Origin: Solen grandis
Taxonomy: Eukaryota; Mollusca; Bivalvia; Adapedonta; Solenidae
Direction of reading: 5' to 3'
DNA: 64,000 nt
Assembly (NCBI GenBank): GCA_021229015.1
Contig: CM037777.1
Location: 21,264,110-21,328,109 of the forward strand
A model generated the notes under the pieces. That model searched no databases and had not been told where the DNA came from. It saw nothing but the letters and a program-made list of their open reading frames with translations. Positions 48,801 to 59,000 of this stretch are shown piece after piece; position 1 is the stretch's first letter; every line of letters starts with the position of its first letter. Both the position numbers and the translations under genes were made by a program.

Positions 48801-48801
48801 C

Positions 48802-49025
48802 AAGAGGTCAGGCCCCCCACTCCCTCAATTTTACTTATAACATCATATCTCAAAAACTGTTCAGATCCCCACCAATAAATCCTATATATTCTTGTTCCTC
48901 ATGATGAGACAGATCGAATGGTACTTCTTTACCCTGTTCCTCATCTGATCAGATGGATAGAATGCTACATCTTTGATGTTCACATGGGTCACTAGGGGGT
49001 CAGGCCCCACTCCCTCAATTTTACT
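48802..49025 (+). repeat. Older dispersed repeat, right half
   Basis: Continues the sequence broken at 44897: GAGGTCAGGCCCCCCACTCC, CAGATCCCCACCAATAAA and a second partial unit ending GGGTCAGGCCCCACTCCC near 49010. Confidence 0.75.
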
Positions 49026-49383
49026 TATGACCTTATTTAGTAACAATTATATTATTACTTGTTAAAAGTTTTGTCAAATAAACACATTTATGAAAGACAG
49101 CGATATTAGTTTAAAATCCATAGAAGTTTTTACTAGGTAAAATTATTCTGAATTAACGGTACTGCTCGTGATGCATTCTGGATTTCTTATCCCATCTTAT
49201 AAGAGGGTCAAAGAATGAACCCACAGATTAGGGGAGTGAGAAAAGGGTCCTGTCTTATAGACAAATAGTCTTATAGGTGAGTTTCTATTGTATTTTTTTA
49301 ATGTACCAAGTATTTGATTAATCATGTGGTATATATGCCATAATTATTGTGTCAGATGAAAAAAAAAAATTACCAACCTACCT
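49026..49383. other. Intergenic, no feature seen
   Basis: Plain AT-rich sequence between two repeats. Only a poly-A tract near 49361 and a CCTACC simple repeat stand out. Confidence 0.4.
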
Positions 49384-49393
49384 ACCCACCTAA

Positions 49394-49846
49394 AACAAGA
49401 GGGCCATGATGGCCCTGAATCGCTCACCTGATTATAAATGAGCAACATATGTTGGATTTTTCATATTGACCCACTTTTTGACCCCACATGACCCAAATTC
49501 GAACCTGTCCAAGGTCTGGAGGGTTAACAAGGTTTTACTAAGATTTGACCTTGTGACCTACTTTTTGACCCCACATGACCCAAATTCGAACTTGAGTGTT
49601 AACAAGGTTTTTCCAAGATTTGACCTCATTACCTACTTTTTGATCCCACATGACCCAAATTCAATCTTGTCCAAGATTTTATTGAGACAAACATTCTGAC
49701 CAAGTTTCATGAAGATTGGCCTAAAAATATGGCCTCTAGAGTGTTAACAAGCCAAATTGTTGACGACGCACGTGGCACGACGGAGGCCGGACAAAGGGCG
49801 ATCACAAAAGCTCACCTTAAGCACATTGTGCTAAGGTGAGCTAAAA
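49394..49846 (+). mobile_element. Complete pearl-like element with short core units
   Basis: Starts AACAAGAGGGCCATGATGG (palindrome 49400-49416), then CGCTCACCTGA; the core has three degenerate units of 75-87 bp containing TTTTTGACCCCACATGACCC; next comes a stretch with CTGACCAAGTTTCATGAAGA and GACGACGCACG. It ends with hairpin 49809-49842 (AGCTCACCTTAAGCAC / GTGCTAAGGTGAGCT). The compensatory A-T change in both arms keeps the stem paired. Confidence 0.75.
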
Positions 49847-50689
49847 ATATGGGTCGGGTAACTTCAAACAAAGAATTTTTTAAGGTCAGCCTTATATTGA
49901 AAGCTTTTTTACAAAACATTACTAATTTATTTAATATATTTTTTTTTTTTTTTTGGAACATATTTGTTTCTTAAATCTAAATATTTTGGACATATAATAA
50001 TAAAATGATATTCATCCTCTATTTCATTTTTTTGTTACACAAAGAACATTTTCTTGACTTAAATTCCTTTTTATGTTTTGGTGATGTCCAGTTTCAATAT
50101 TCAAGCTATGTGTTGATAATCTAATTTTTGCCAAAGTATTATGTAATGCAGGATTATCCATAAAATTAAAAATGTATAAATAATAAATAAGCTGAGAAAA
50201 GGATGAAATTTTTTATACTATGCTATGATTCGTTATTACATCAATTGATACTTAATGTCCTTTAAAGTTATATGTTTTTATATTATTTCATGAACGCCAT
50301 CAAAAATATTCCATAACATATGTTTTAATGATAAACACATCAAAATAAAAAATAAAAATATTTCATTCATTCAAACTATCATTTACCAGAGCTAGAAGCT
50401 GAAAAAAAAAAAAGAATTTAAAGTGAGTGTGAACAGCATAATCACCTCCCAATTAGGGTTACCATCTTTCACACCTTTAAATTATTAATGCTATCAGCAC
50501 TTAATAAAATGCCACGGGTGAACAAGTTTTACTTGATTGGTGTAATCTGATTCAGTTAAAGGTGTTTATAATTAAATTTAAGCTGAAACATGTAATTGTA
50601 GGGCTCAAAGATACCGGTTATCATGTATATAAATAAGCAAACATCAAAAAAAGAATTTAAAAAGAAAAAGAATGTCTGACTATGACTTG
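49847..50689. other. AT-rich intergenic, no gene seen
   Basis: No recognised repeat or coding pattern. Poly-T near 49940 and poly-A near 50403. Confidence 0.4.
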
Positions 50690-50880
50690 ACTATTTGAGT
50701 TTACTGTCGCTTCAACAGTATTTCAGTCATATAGTGAGGTCCAGCTAATTACAGGTGGAGGAAGACCCCGAATGCACAGAGGCATCCGGGTAGAACCACC
50801 GACCTACCACAAGCCATCTGGAAGGCTTCCTCACATGAAAATCCAAATTACCCTGCCGGGATTCGATGAGGGGCTGAGTG
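50690..50880 (+). repeat. Dispersed repeat fragment
   Basis: GTCGCTTCAACAGTATTTCA..., GTGGAGGAAGACCCCGAATG and CATCCGGGTAGAACCACCGA resemble a commonly dispersed mollusc repeat related in its head region (CAGTATTTCAGTCAT) to the element at 29429. Only one copy of this longer form is in the window. Confidence 0.5.
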
Positions 50881-53130
50881 AAAAAAAATGTGTTCATGTA
50901 AAAAAAATTATAGATTTTCAAACAAAATCATAAATTATAACCAGATAGAATAGTATGTGAAAAAATTAATAGTGAAATGGAAAAAAAAATACTTGGATAC
51001 ATTTTGACCTCAAAATTGTTTTTTTATTTTACCTCAAAGAGTGGGTACGTTTTGGTTTGGCTACGTTTTGACTCCCCCCCCCCCAAAAAAAAAAAATTCA
51101 TACTGCTTAGTACTTCCATTTAGTCACAAGTGATGGGATAATTCATTTTTATGTTCTTACACCTTAATGTAAATAATAATTCTTTATGTTTATTCTTTAA
51201 TAAATCAAATATGGTGTACAAGAACATAGAACATGGTTCTTCCCTTTTCAATAATTCAAATGTATTACAACAGGTGAAATGGTTTGTCACTTTGCCTCTA
51301 AAAATTGCTCCAACTTTTCTTAGATGGCGAAAATGTTGGTGAATGAGGTTTGAAAACCCCAGAGGAGGGCCTGAAGTTTCCAAGTTTCCTCCATTTCCGT
51401 TTCAATGAAAAAAAATAAATACAAAATATTTACGGATATATTTAGAAGCACTTTTTAATAAGGTAAAAGTTTGTTGTTGAATAATGCGCTGATAGATGGA
51501 CATTATGACAGACAGATAATGGACTCACCGCTTTATAATAATAGATTTCGAGTGAAAATGATTGTGACGTGTCCAACCCTTTATATACTGACACGCTTCC
51601 TAAGAACTGCACGATTTCCACTTGCAGGTCCGGTTTTTCGCAGCCGATAGTGTTTATATTCTATACGCTACGGTAAATCGCTGATGTATAGATCTGTGGA
51701 CACATACACGCACGTGCAACATTAACACAAATCCACACACGGTTGAGATTGGTTTTGTTAGACTACATAAACATCAGAGCAGAACCTTGTTTTTAGTTTT
51801 TAAGTAATATTTAGTGTTTATTTAGGTCATCATTTTTTATTTTTCTGATTTTAAAACATCGCCGACCGTAATTTCTGTAAAAGTGAAATAAAAATAGGAG
51901 ATCATGACATGTTTATTTTTAATTAATCTGCCGACCTTGGAAATTTAGAGCAGAAGAGAGAAAAAAATGTCACAGAAGTATGCCCGCAGGGTGTTGTAAA
52001 CTCACTTGCTTATAGTTGCTTCTTTGAAAGATACGTGCTTATCATTATTTTTAACTGTTCCATCCTTAAATCCTACCATGTGAGAAATAAAACGATTTGG
52101 GAGAGACAGTGGGTCATGGTGTCACATATTCTTATGGGCATAATTATAAGCTAAACCTTTGTAATGTGCAACATGGTTCAAGTAAAAGGGAAAAGCCTTG
52201 TCAGCAGGATGGGTAAAATTGGCCATATTCGTGTATAAAAAAAAACGAGGTTTAAAGCTGCCGATTATCTTGAAATGAATTCCGAATTTTTACACAAGTG
52301 TCACCTAACACATCCCTCTGTGTCCCCTCTACACAGTTTAAGTTTCACCTTGTATATATTATTAATATATATATATATCAATTGGATGACCTTACGAATA
52401 TTACTTTCAGGACAAAGTGGCTTTTAAAAAATTGGACATTTAGGACAATTAGTAATGTAATGTATTTGGACAATTAGAAATGAAACATGATTCTCAGGGT
52501 AAAGATTTATGGACCACGGGTTGTATAAAATTACATTTAGCTCAGTTTATTTTAATTTTAAGATCTCTTACAAATTAATTATTTTCTTTACTGTACTTAT
52601 TTTTTTGGTCGCGTAGCGAGACAGAAAACGATGATGAATTGGAAATTCGCTCAGAGCCCCCTCCCCCCCCCCCCCGCAAATGGTGACGTGTGGTGCCTTT
52701 TTGAATCCTGCACCTGTATGAAATGCTCTGTTAACCAGACTGTTCGTGTACCTGCAGAAAACATATGTCTACTTTAGTAAATATTCATTTGAAGAATAGT
52801 TAAATTGGGAAAATACTGTGCAAGCCCGGTAATGTAAGAGCTGTTTCAATCAAGAAGATCGGCATTCGAGTGGTGACTTTTGTGTGTATATTTTCAATTT
52901 TATTTTATTTTTTATTTATTTATTATTTTTTTTTTGTATAGACATCAGTACAAAAAAGGAAAAGCGAAATATGTGAGTAATTATCGTTTAGAAAAGCCGC
53001 AGTCAGCGGAAAATATCAAGGCTAGAAATACCCTGGAAATACCATAGGTACCAAAAATATCAAAGGGTATAAGTTAATATAGTTGTTCATGGTTATATCA
53101 ATTTAATTTCTTGTATTTACAAAAGTCGCA
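50881..53130. other. Intergenic, apparently low-copy sequence
   Basis: Less repetitive than its surroundings. An open frame on the minus strand at 51120-51383 (87 codons) shows no domain. Poly-C tracts occur at 51075 and 52663. No promoter or splice evidence strong enough to call a host gene. Confidence 0.4.
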
Positions 53131-53338
53131 GACATAGGTACTGGTTAAGCTCCCTTGCTTGGCGCTAATCATGTAAGCCTAAGGTGTGTAGTTCCAGGAC
53201 TGTCAGGATAATGTGACTGGGTGTGGTATCATGCCATTTGTGTCTATGGCGTGATACTGCCGTATGACAGCACTATATCTGTCTCAGGTAGACATTGTCT
53301 CCAAATGACTGAAATACTGTCGGTGGGACTTTAACAAA
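53131..53338 (-). repeat. Dispersed repeat with GGGTTTAATGTCCCACCGA head, inverted copy
   Basis: Reverse-complement match to 29429-29640: AGCTCCCTTGCTTGGCGC, GTCAGGATAATGTGACTGGG, GTCTCAGGTAGACATTGTCT and CGGTGGGACTTTAA. It is diverged from the copies in the tandem block. Confidence 0.75.
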
Positions 53339-54065
53339 CTATCATTGTATTTATTAAAGTATCTTATTCTTCCCTTTGGAATGAGCTGGTAATCATCACT
53401 TTGCGAAAATATTTCCGAGAAATAATGGTCAAAGACAAAATAGAAAGATGGGATTTGGACTTTCAAAGCAGTATACTCAACAAAAAGAAACTGTTCAATC
53501 CTTTACTTGGAATTTTTTTTTTGTACTATTTTTTTTTTTAAAGGTAATAAATCTTTAGAACAACTTTTTAAGTTTTATTTATGTTTAAGTTTTATTCTAT
53601 TTATTTAATTTACGTATTTAAAGGGGGTTTTTAATTGATAATTAAGTAATTGCAAAATGCCAAGTTTAAAATACAGACTATATTCTAGATAATATTGAAA
53701 TTTCAATAAACGGGTGTAAATTGAAAATTTTGTGAATGATGCTTTTTTTTAGAATTGAAAACTTGCTGAAATAATTCATGTATTACACAACACAATCATA
53801 ACTCCCAGCATAAATAAAATTATGATGATGGTTATGGTGACGACGAAGATGATGATCGAGCTGCTGCACTTGTTGTTGCTGCTGCTGATGATAATGATGA
53901 TTATGATATCATGTGATGGTGTTGCAAAGAATAAATGTTCATATTTGAACTTATAAGAGATACCCATCTTACATTATTGGTAATAAGTCATATTAAGAAA
54001 ATCGATCATATCGTGATTTTATTAAAACGAAATATAAGCTGACAAATCGATAAGTTATTTGCGAA
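53339..54065. other. AT-rich intergenic with a GAT-type simple repeat
   Basis: Imperfect GAT/GCT trinucleotide repeat at about 53822-53910. Otherwise no feature. Confidence 0.5.
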
Positions 54066-54079
54066 ATGGGCTATTCTAA

Positions 54080-55382
54080 TTTGCGCAGGTCCGCATACAG
54101 AATTTTTCCGCTTGGGAAGGGGCAAAATCTGAATGTGATGCGAGTGCTAGAGGGGTCCAGGGGCTGCTCCCCCCCCCCCCCCCCCCCCCCGCAAAAAAAT
54201 GTTTTTAGTATGATGGAGATGCATTCTGAGGTGTATCTGGGGATAAAAGTGAAAGCTTTTTGTTTATTTTTTGATCCGATGTATATTTGGATCTAGTACT
54301 GAGGTTCCACTGGGAGAAAAATCGACTTGGAAACTCCTGATGCCCCCCGATGGAGACGGAGAAGTCCCACGAGAAATGGCACTGATAAGGCTCCGGGATT
54401 TGTCCGTTGAACGTTCACTAATGTTTCGGCTTCTGTACAATGGCCCTTTGAATCCCAATGTTCGGGAAAGCTCCGGGGACCTTCTCCGGTGATCAGCGAA
54501 GGACCGAATTTGAAACATCATCGCGGGAATATCCCCGTAGATTAGGGGATCTTGCAAACCATCCTAGGTGCGTCGGGGAAAGGTTATGGTGAATTTGATG
54601 GTGGAGTTAAGAGCCAAAATCAAGAGAAGACTTTTCTTATTTATGAGGATGCCCCAAGCAATGTCCCTTGGCCTTTTTGACCGTCTCAGTCTAAAATTAA
54701 CATAAACAGAAACAAATATCAGAGTGCCCTCAACCCTTTCCGATTTTTTTTTTGCAAATATTCTGAGATTCTACCAAAAGGTCGGGAATGTGTCACAGGA
54801 AGGTCGCCAAACATTCGAACATCCCAGAATTTTCCCTGATACTTCGGCGAGACATCATTGAGCATCGGGGATTCCTCGATGAAAAAAAAAATATATATAT
54901 ATTTCGCGAAAGTTCCGTGAATGCTTCCCCGGAGCTTCGCGGATGTTTTCAATGCAAGCAATGAAATTATTTTCAGTTCACAGTTGAATAACTGTGCAGA
55001 TGTATTTGTACAGTTAAAAATAACCGGGGGGGGGGGAACTGGGACCAGGTTTAAATATTTTAATAAGTGTTTTCTGCCGCCCCCCCCCCCCCCCCCCCAA
55101 AAAAAAAATATTAAAATATAAAAAATTAAATAAAATGGACTTGTGTACACTGTCAATTTATGAATGCATTAAATAATCATCAGTTTTGAACTGAACAGGG
55201 TAAAAGACAGTTTTGTTTAAGACTGAGAAAAAAATCAATTTTCACTTTAATTAAACATATTTTGTCCAAAATGTGGAAGGGAATTATATTAGGTTCGAAC
55301 TTCTTGCCTGCCTTATTGTTGATCTGGAAGCAGTCTCCACACAGTCTTCCCGGAGATAATAAAAAAAACACAAAGAACAAAA

Positions 55383-55418
<36 letters not shown>

Positions 55419-55480
55419 CTTCAGGCGCACGTTTTAGGGTCGGACGGTTGCAGGTGGGCCCTTCCCCTTCCGCGTGTCGA
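54080..55480 (-). repeat. Dispersed repeat, copy B (inverse of 5125-6690)
   Basis: Carries the copy A landmarks in reverse order: GGGGCAAAATCTGAATGTGA, CCGTAGATTAGGGGATCT, TCGGGAATGTGTCACAGGAA, GGCGAGACATC, CTGGAAGCAGTCTCC and TCAGGCGCACGTTTTAGGG. Poly-C (54170 and 55080), poly-G (55026) and poly-A (55392) runs sit where copy A has its own runs. No coding continuity. Confidence 0.75.
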
Positions 55481-56941
55481 TTTTATTTAATTTACACATT
55501 TTGGTTTTTCTAAATGTTTAACCAGCAACAAAGCAAACAAACAATAAATATGTAGTTTAAATGTATCTTGCCATAGAAGGTAGCGTTAACTTTGTTTCTA
55601 GGAAAAGAACTATATCAGCTTAAAGCTTTCGTTCTAATCCTATTCCTTGTTTATGTAAACATTTTGAAATAGTTGATGTATGTATTATATGGGAATAGAT
55701 ATTTTTAAACTAAAACAAACAATATTTAGTAAAAATATTTTTTTAAATTATAAAATCTGTAATATCCGTTTTATTTCGCACATGAATTATGTTTTCGGTG
55801 CATTAGTATTTCGTATCAATTGACTTATCAGTAACATTGCTCAATGACTGATAACCTGATTAAGCTTATTTAACTTTTCTCATGGATTTATTAATACATC
55901 GTCTTTAAGTCTTGTTTATGTTAAAGCCTGGAATACACGAGGGCTTGTGAAGTGGATGTCGCGGCCATGTTTCGACTCAGCAAGAGACCGATGTGAGAGA
56001 GAGAGAGAGAGATAAAAATCATTTATCCATTGAAAAGTTTGGAGTCAACGATTCCGTAAATTAAAAAAAAATGTTTATCAAATATAATTATGGCCAGTTT
56101 TTTGTTTTTGTTTTGTGTGTGTGTTTTTAATGAAATATTGCTATATTTAGAACTATCTACTTTGATACCTATGTATGACGTTCAGTTAGAGGGAGAATAC
56201 TCATCTAAGTATGTTGTTAATAATTAAATAAGGCCATGCATATTTATCTCCCATGTCTCTGGATCTTTGACCTGCTGGCTGAACTTCGTATTCACGATAT
56301 ATTAATAAAGTATTCTGGATAAAGTGCAGTTTCTTTGATAAATATAAAATTATATAAATACATTCACTTCTTTTTATACACACTGGGACTTGTTCCGCGC
56401 CGAACGTATAAATATTTTCAGTTTACCGTCACATCGAACGCCTTTCTTGCCTTATCATTGTCAAACACGTTTTACGATATGTGTGTGGCATGCTATGACG
56501 CAAACACAATACTATTTGCTTTTTTTTCTGTTGAATCATTTCAACTTGTCATTATGTAGTGTGCGTTTGTCTCCTTATGCTGTGAAAAAGTCGTTATATG
56601 ATGCTACTGTGTCGTTACATGATGTTCAAATGTCGTAACAGTATGTGCGTATCACGTTATCGGATGCACACATAAAGTTATCAGATTTTGAACAATCGTT
56701 GTTTGATGTTTAAATATCGTTACATGATGTGTTTTCCTTGTTAAAGTTGCTTTATTGCCAGAACGGTTTGTCCATGTATTTCGGCATTGCATACTGCTCT
56801 TTAAACTTAACAGAATGTGTCTTGTGTTCTTTCCACCTACATTGTATTTCATGCAAAGTGGTGTAAAGTTAGCATTCCAATTCTCACAACTTCTCAGTAA
56901 CAGATTCTATGACCGTTCTACATTCAACGTCGTATATTCTA
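55481..56941. other. AT-rich intergenic, (GA)n microsatellite
   Basis: (GA)n at about 55994-56012. Around 56550-56730 the words GTCGTTA.ATGATG recur several times at irregular spacing, but no clear unit forms. No gene seen. Confidence 0.4.
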
Positions 56942-58070
56942 AGCTCATCTAAGCACAATGTGCTCAAGGTGAGCTATTGTGACCGATGAATGTCCGTTGT
57001 CCGGTGTCCGTCGTCAACATTTAACTGAAAACGACATCTCCTCCTAAACCACTGGGCCAGTTTTAAAGAAACTTCACAGGAATGTTCCTAGGGTGAAGCC
57101 CTTTCGTAGTTGTTTAAAGAATTTGATTCCATGCAGAACTCTGGTTGCCATGGCAATGGAAAGAAAAAAAATGAAAATTTTGAAAATCTTCAGTCTCCAA
57201 AACACTATAATTAATCACACAAATAAAATTCACGCAAATAACGTCAGTCTAAGTTCAGGTGATAACAATAAACAACCACCCAATGTGTCTGAAAAATAAA
57301 GAAGGCATCGAGAAAAAACGATCGTTTCTCTCCGATCGGACTGTTGAAATTCGACCGGAAATTTCCGACAACGGACAGGTACCGATCGATCTTTTCGTTG
57401 TCGGAGCGAATTCCGATCAGAGATGTTGATTTTTAAATCGCTGTATCTTTTTTATTTATGGATGGATTTTCTTGAAGATACTATTTTTGGAAACTGGAAA
57501 CTATGTTCTTTCAGAATATATATGGGTTAATAGTGTATAGGCATTATTGTCGCTTAAAGTTTATGGAAAAAAAATAAATTCACCGACGCGGGTTTTCTCC
57601 AAAACTACTGACAAGATTTCAAAGTTATTTGGCACTGATGTTCCTTAGGTCACTCTCTACCAAGATTGTACAAATTATTTTACCCGTTGAAAAACATGGC
57701 CGCCAATGGGCGGAGCCCGTTTTTCTTAAATGTATTTAGTAAAAACTTAAAAAATCCGCTCCTCTAAAAGTACTGGCTGGATTTCAAAGTTAATTGGCAC
57801 AGATGTTCCTTAGGTCACTCTCTACCAAGATTGTTCAAATTAATTTGATCTGTTGAAAAATATGGCCGCTAGGAGGCTAAGCCAATTTTCCTTATATGTA
57901 TATAGCACAAATTTGAAAATTCTTCTTGTCCTAAAGTACTCACTTGATTTATGGCTGTCTGAGGGCAGAGCCCATTTTCCACAATATCATAAGATGTTTG
58001 CTGTTCCTTTTCATCCCATTAATACCTTGTTCTCAGGTGAGCGAGACGGGGCCATTATGACCCTCTTGTT
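56942..58070 (-). mobile_element. Complete pearl-like element in minus orientation
   Basis: Begins with the hairpin 56942-56975 (AGCTCATCTAAGCAC / GTGCTCAAGGTGAGCT), then GATGAATGTCCGTTGTCCGG, and CACTGGGCCAGTTTTAAAG. Two core units with GTTCCTTAGGTCACTCTCTA lie 165 bp apart (57631 and 57796). It ends with CTCAGGTGAGCGAGACGG and GGGGCCATTATGACCCTCTT, the inverted left terminus. A segment at 57300-57420, rich in CCGATCGG and CCGACAACG/CGTTGTCGG, looks foreign to the family and may be a further insertion. Confidence 0.7.
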
Positions 58071-58420
58071 TAAAAAGATATTTCTTGTTTTTCATGATTT
58101 TTTTTGGATATATTATTCAGATTGATTTTTCTTTTGTTTGTCATTTTTTAAGTGGTAAAGCGCGCAAGAATAATGAATCCCCGGGAATCGAATCAGACAC
58201 CCTAAACATATGTTAAAAGTTAACAACAACCTGAACAAAAGAAAAAAAAACGAATATATAAGTTATTGTGAAGTGGGGATGGGGGGGGGATAAAAAAAGA
58301 AGCTGGCTCAAATCATGTAAAGGCCCATTGTATCTTATAATTATTAATTTTTTTTATAAAAAAGAAAAGAAAAGAAAAAATAACATTTATATATTGTAGA
58401 CTTATAATAATAATGATAAC
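58071..58420. other. AT-rich intergenic, no feature
   Basis: Only simple A and G tracts. No coding or repeat signal recognised. Confidence 0.4.
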
Positions 58421-58427
58421 TAGATTC

Positions 58428-59000
58428 CGTTTGTCCCGAACAAACGATAGGGCTTTCTGCCCAAATGACCTCAGTGTCATTGTGACCTTGACCTTTGACT
58501 CTATTACCTCAAAATCGTAGGTGTCACAGGCCGAAATTTCACAGACATAGCCTTATTTCTTCTCAAGTAATAAATAAAAAAGATTTTATATTTAGTGAAA
58601 CTTTGATTCTGACCTTTGACCTAATGACCTAAAAATTAAAAACAGGATCGTGAACTGGCAATGGACTATGTCCATAACAAGTTTCACAAACATAAGCTTA
58701 TTCATTCTCAAGGAATTCAAAGGACAAGGATTTTTATATTAAATGTCACTGTGAGCTAGACTTTTGATCGAATGACCTCAAAATCAATAGAGGTCTTCAA
58801 CTTACAATCAGCAATTTCCCTACCAAGTTTCAAAACCCTATGCGTTTTCCTTCTCAATTTATTGTTGCGGACAAGGATTTGCGGACAAGGATTTTACACT
58901 AACTGTCAGTGTGACCTTGACCTTTGACGTAATGACCTCAAAATCAATAGTGATCATTCACTATCCATGTCAACCTCTCATCTAAGTATGAAGACAGCAC
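58428..59000 (+). repeat. Dispersed repeat with terminal hairpin and GACCTTGACCTTTGAC units
   Basis: Starts with hairpin CGTTTGT-CCCGA-ACAAACG (58428-58446) followed by ATAGGGCTTTCTGC. Degenerate units then repeat TGACCTTGACCTTTGAC, TAATGACCTCAAAATC and GTTTCA...CA near 58480, 58607, 58750 and 58908. The same hairpin-plus-CTTTCTGC start appears at 62085 and 63496. Confidence 0.65.

Larger units (their letters stand above)
44898..48801 (-). mobile_element. MULE-3: young FLYWCH-MULE transposon with 16-bp terminal arrays
   Basis: About 3.9 kb. The left end is GTGTA then six units of GGACAATACCCCCTC or variants; the right end is the inverse (GGGGGTATTGTCC units, then GTACAC). AAGAGGTCAG occurs immediately outside both ends (44888-44897 and 48802-48811), a 10-bp target duplication as expected for Mutator-like elements (8-11 bp). 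The flanks join into one continuous older repeat. The interior has a minus-strand FLYWCH exon and a transposase with one frameshift. This is the best-preserved transposon in the window. Confidence 0.88.

Noticed and set aside
51120..51383. 87-codon minus-strand frame in low-copy sequence
   Set aside because: It could be an exon of an unknown gene, but no splice partner, domain or promoter could be shown.
54264..54557. 97-codon frame sharing QDPLIYGDIP with a frame at 6160
   Set aside because: The shared peptide follows from nucleotide homology of a dispersed non-coding repeat; the frames diverge and break on either side.
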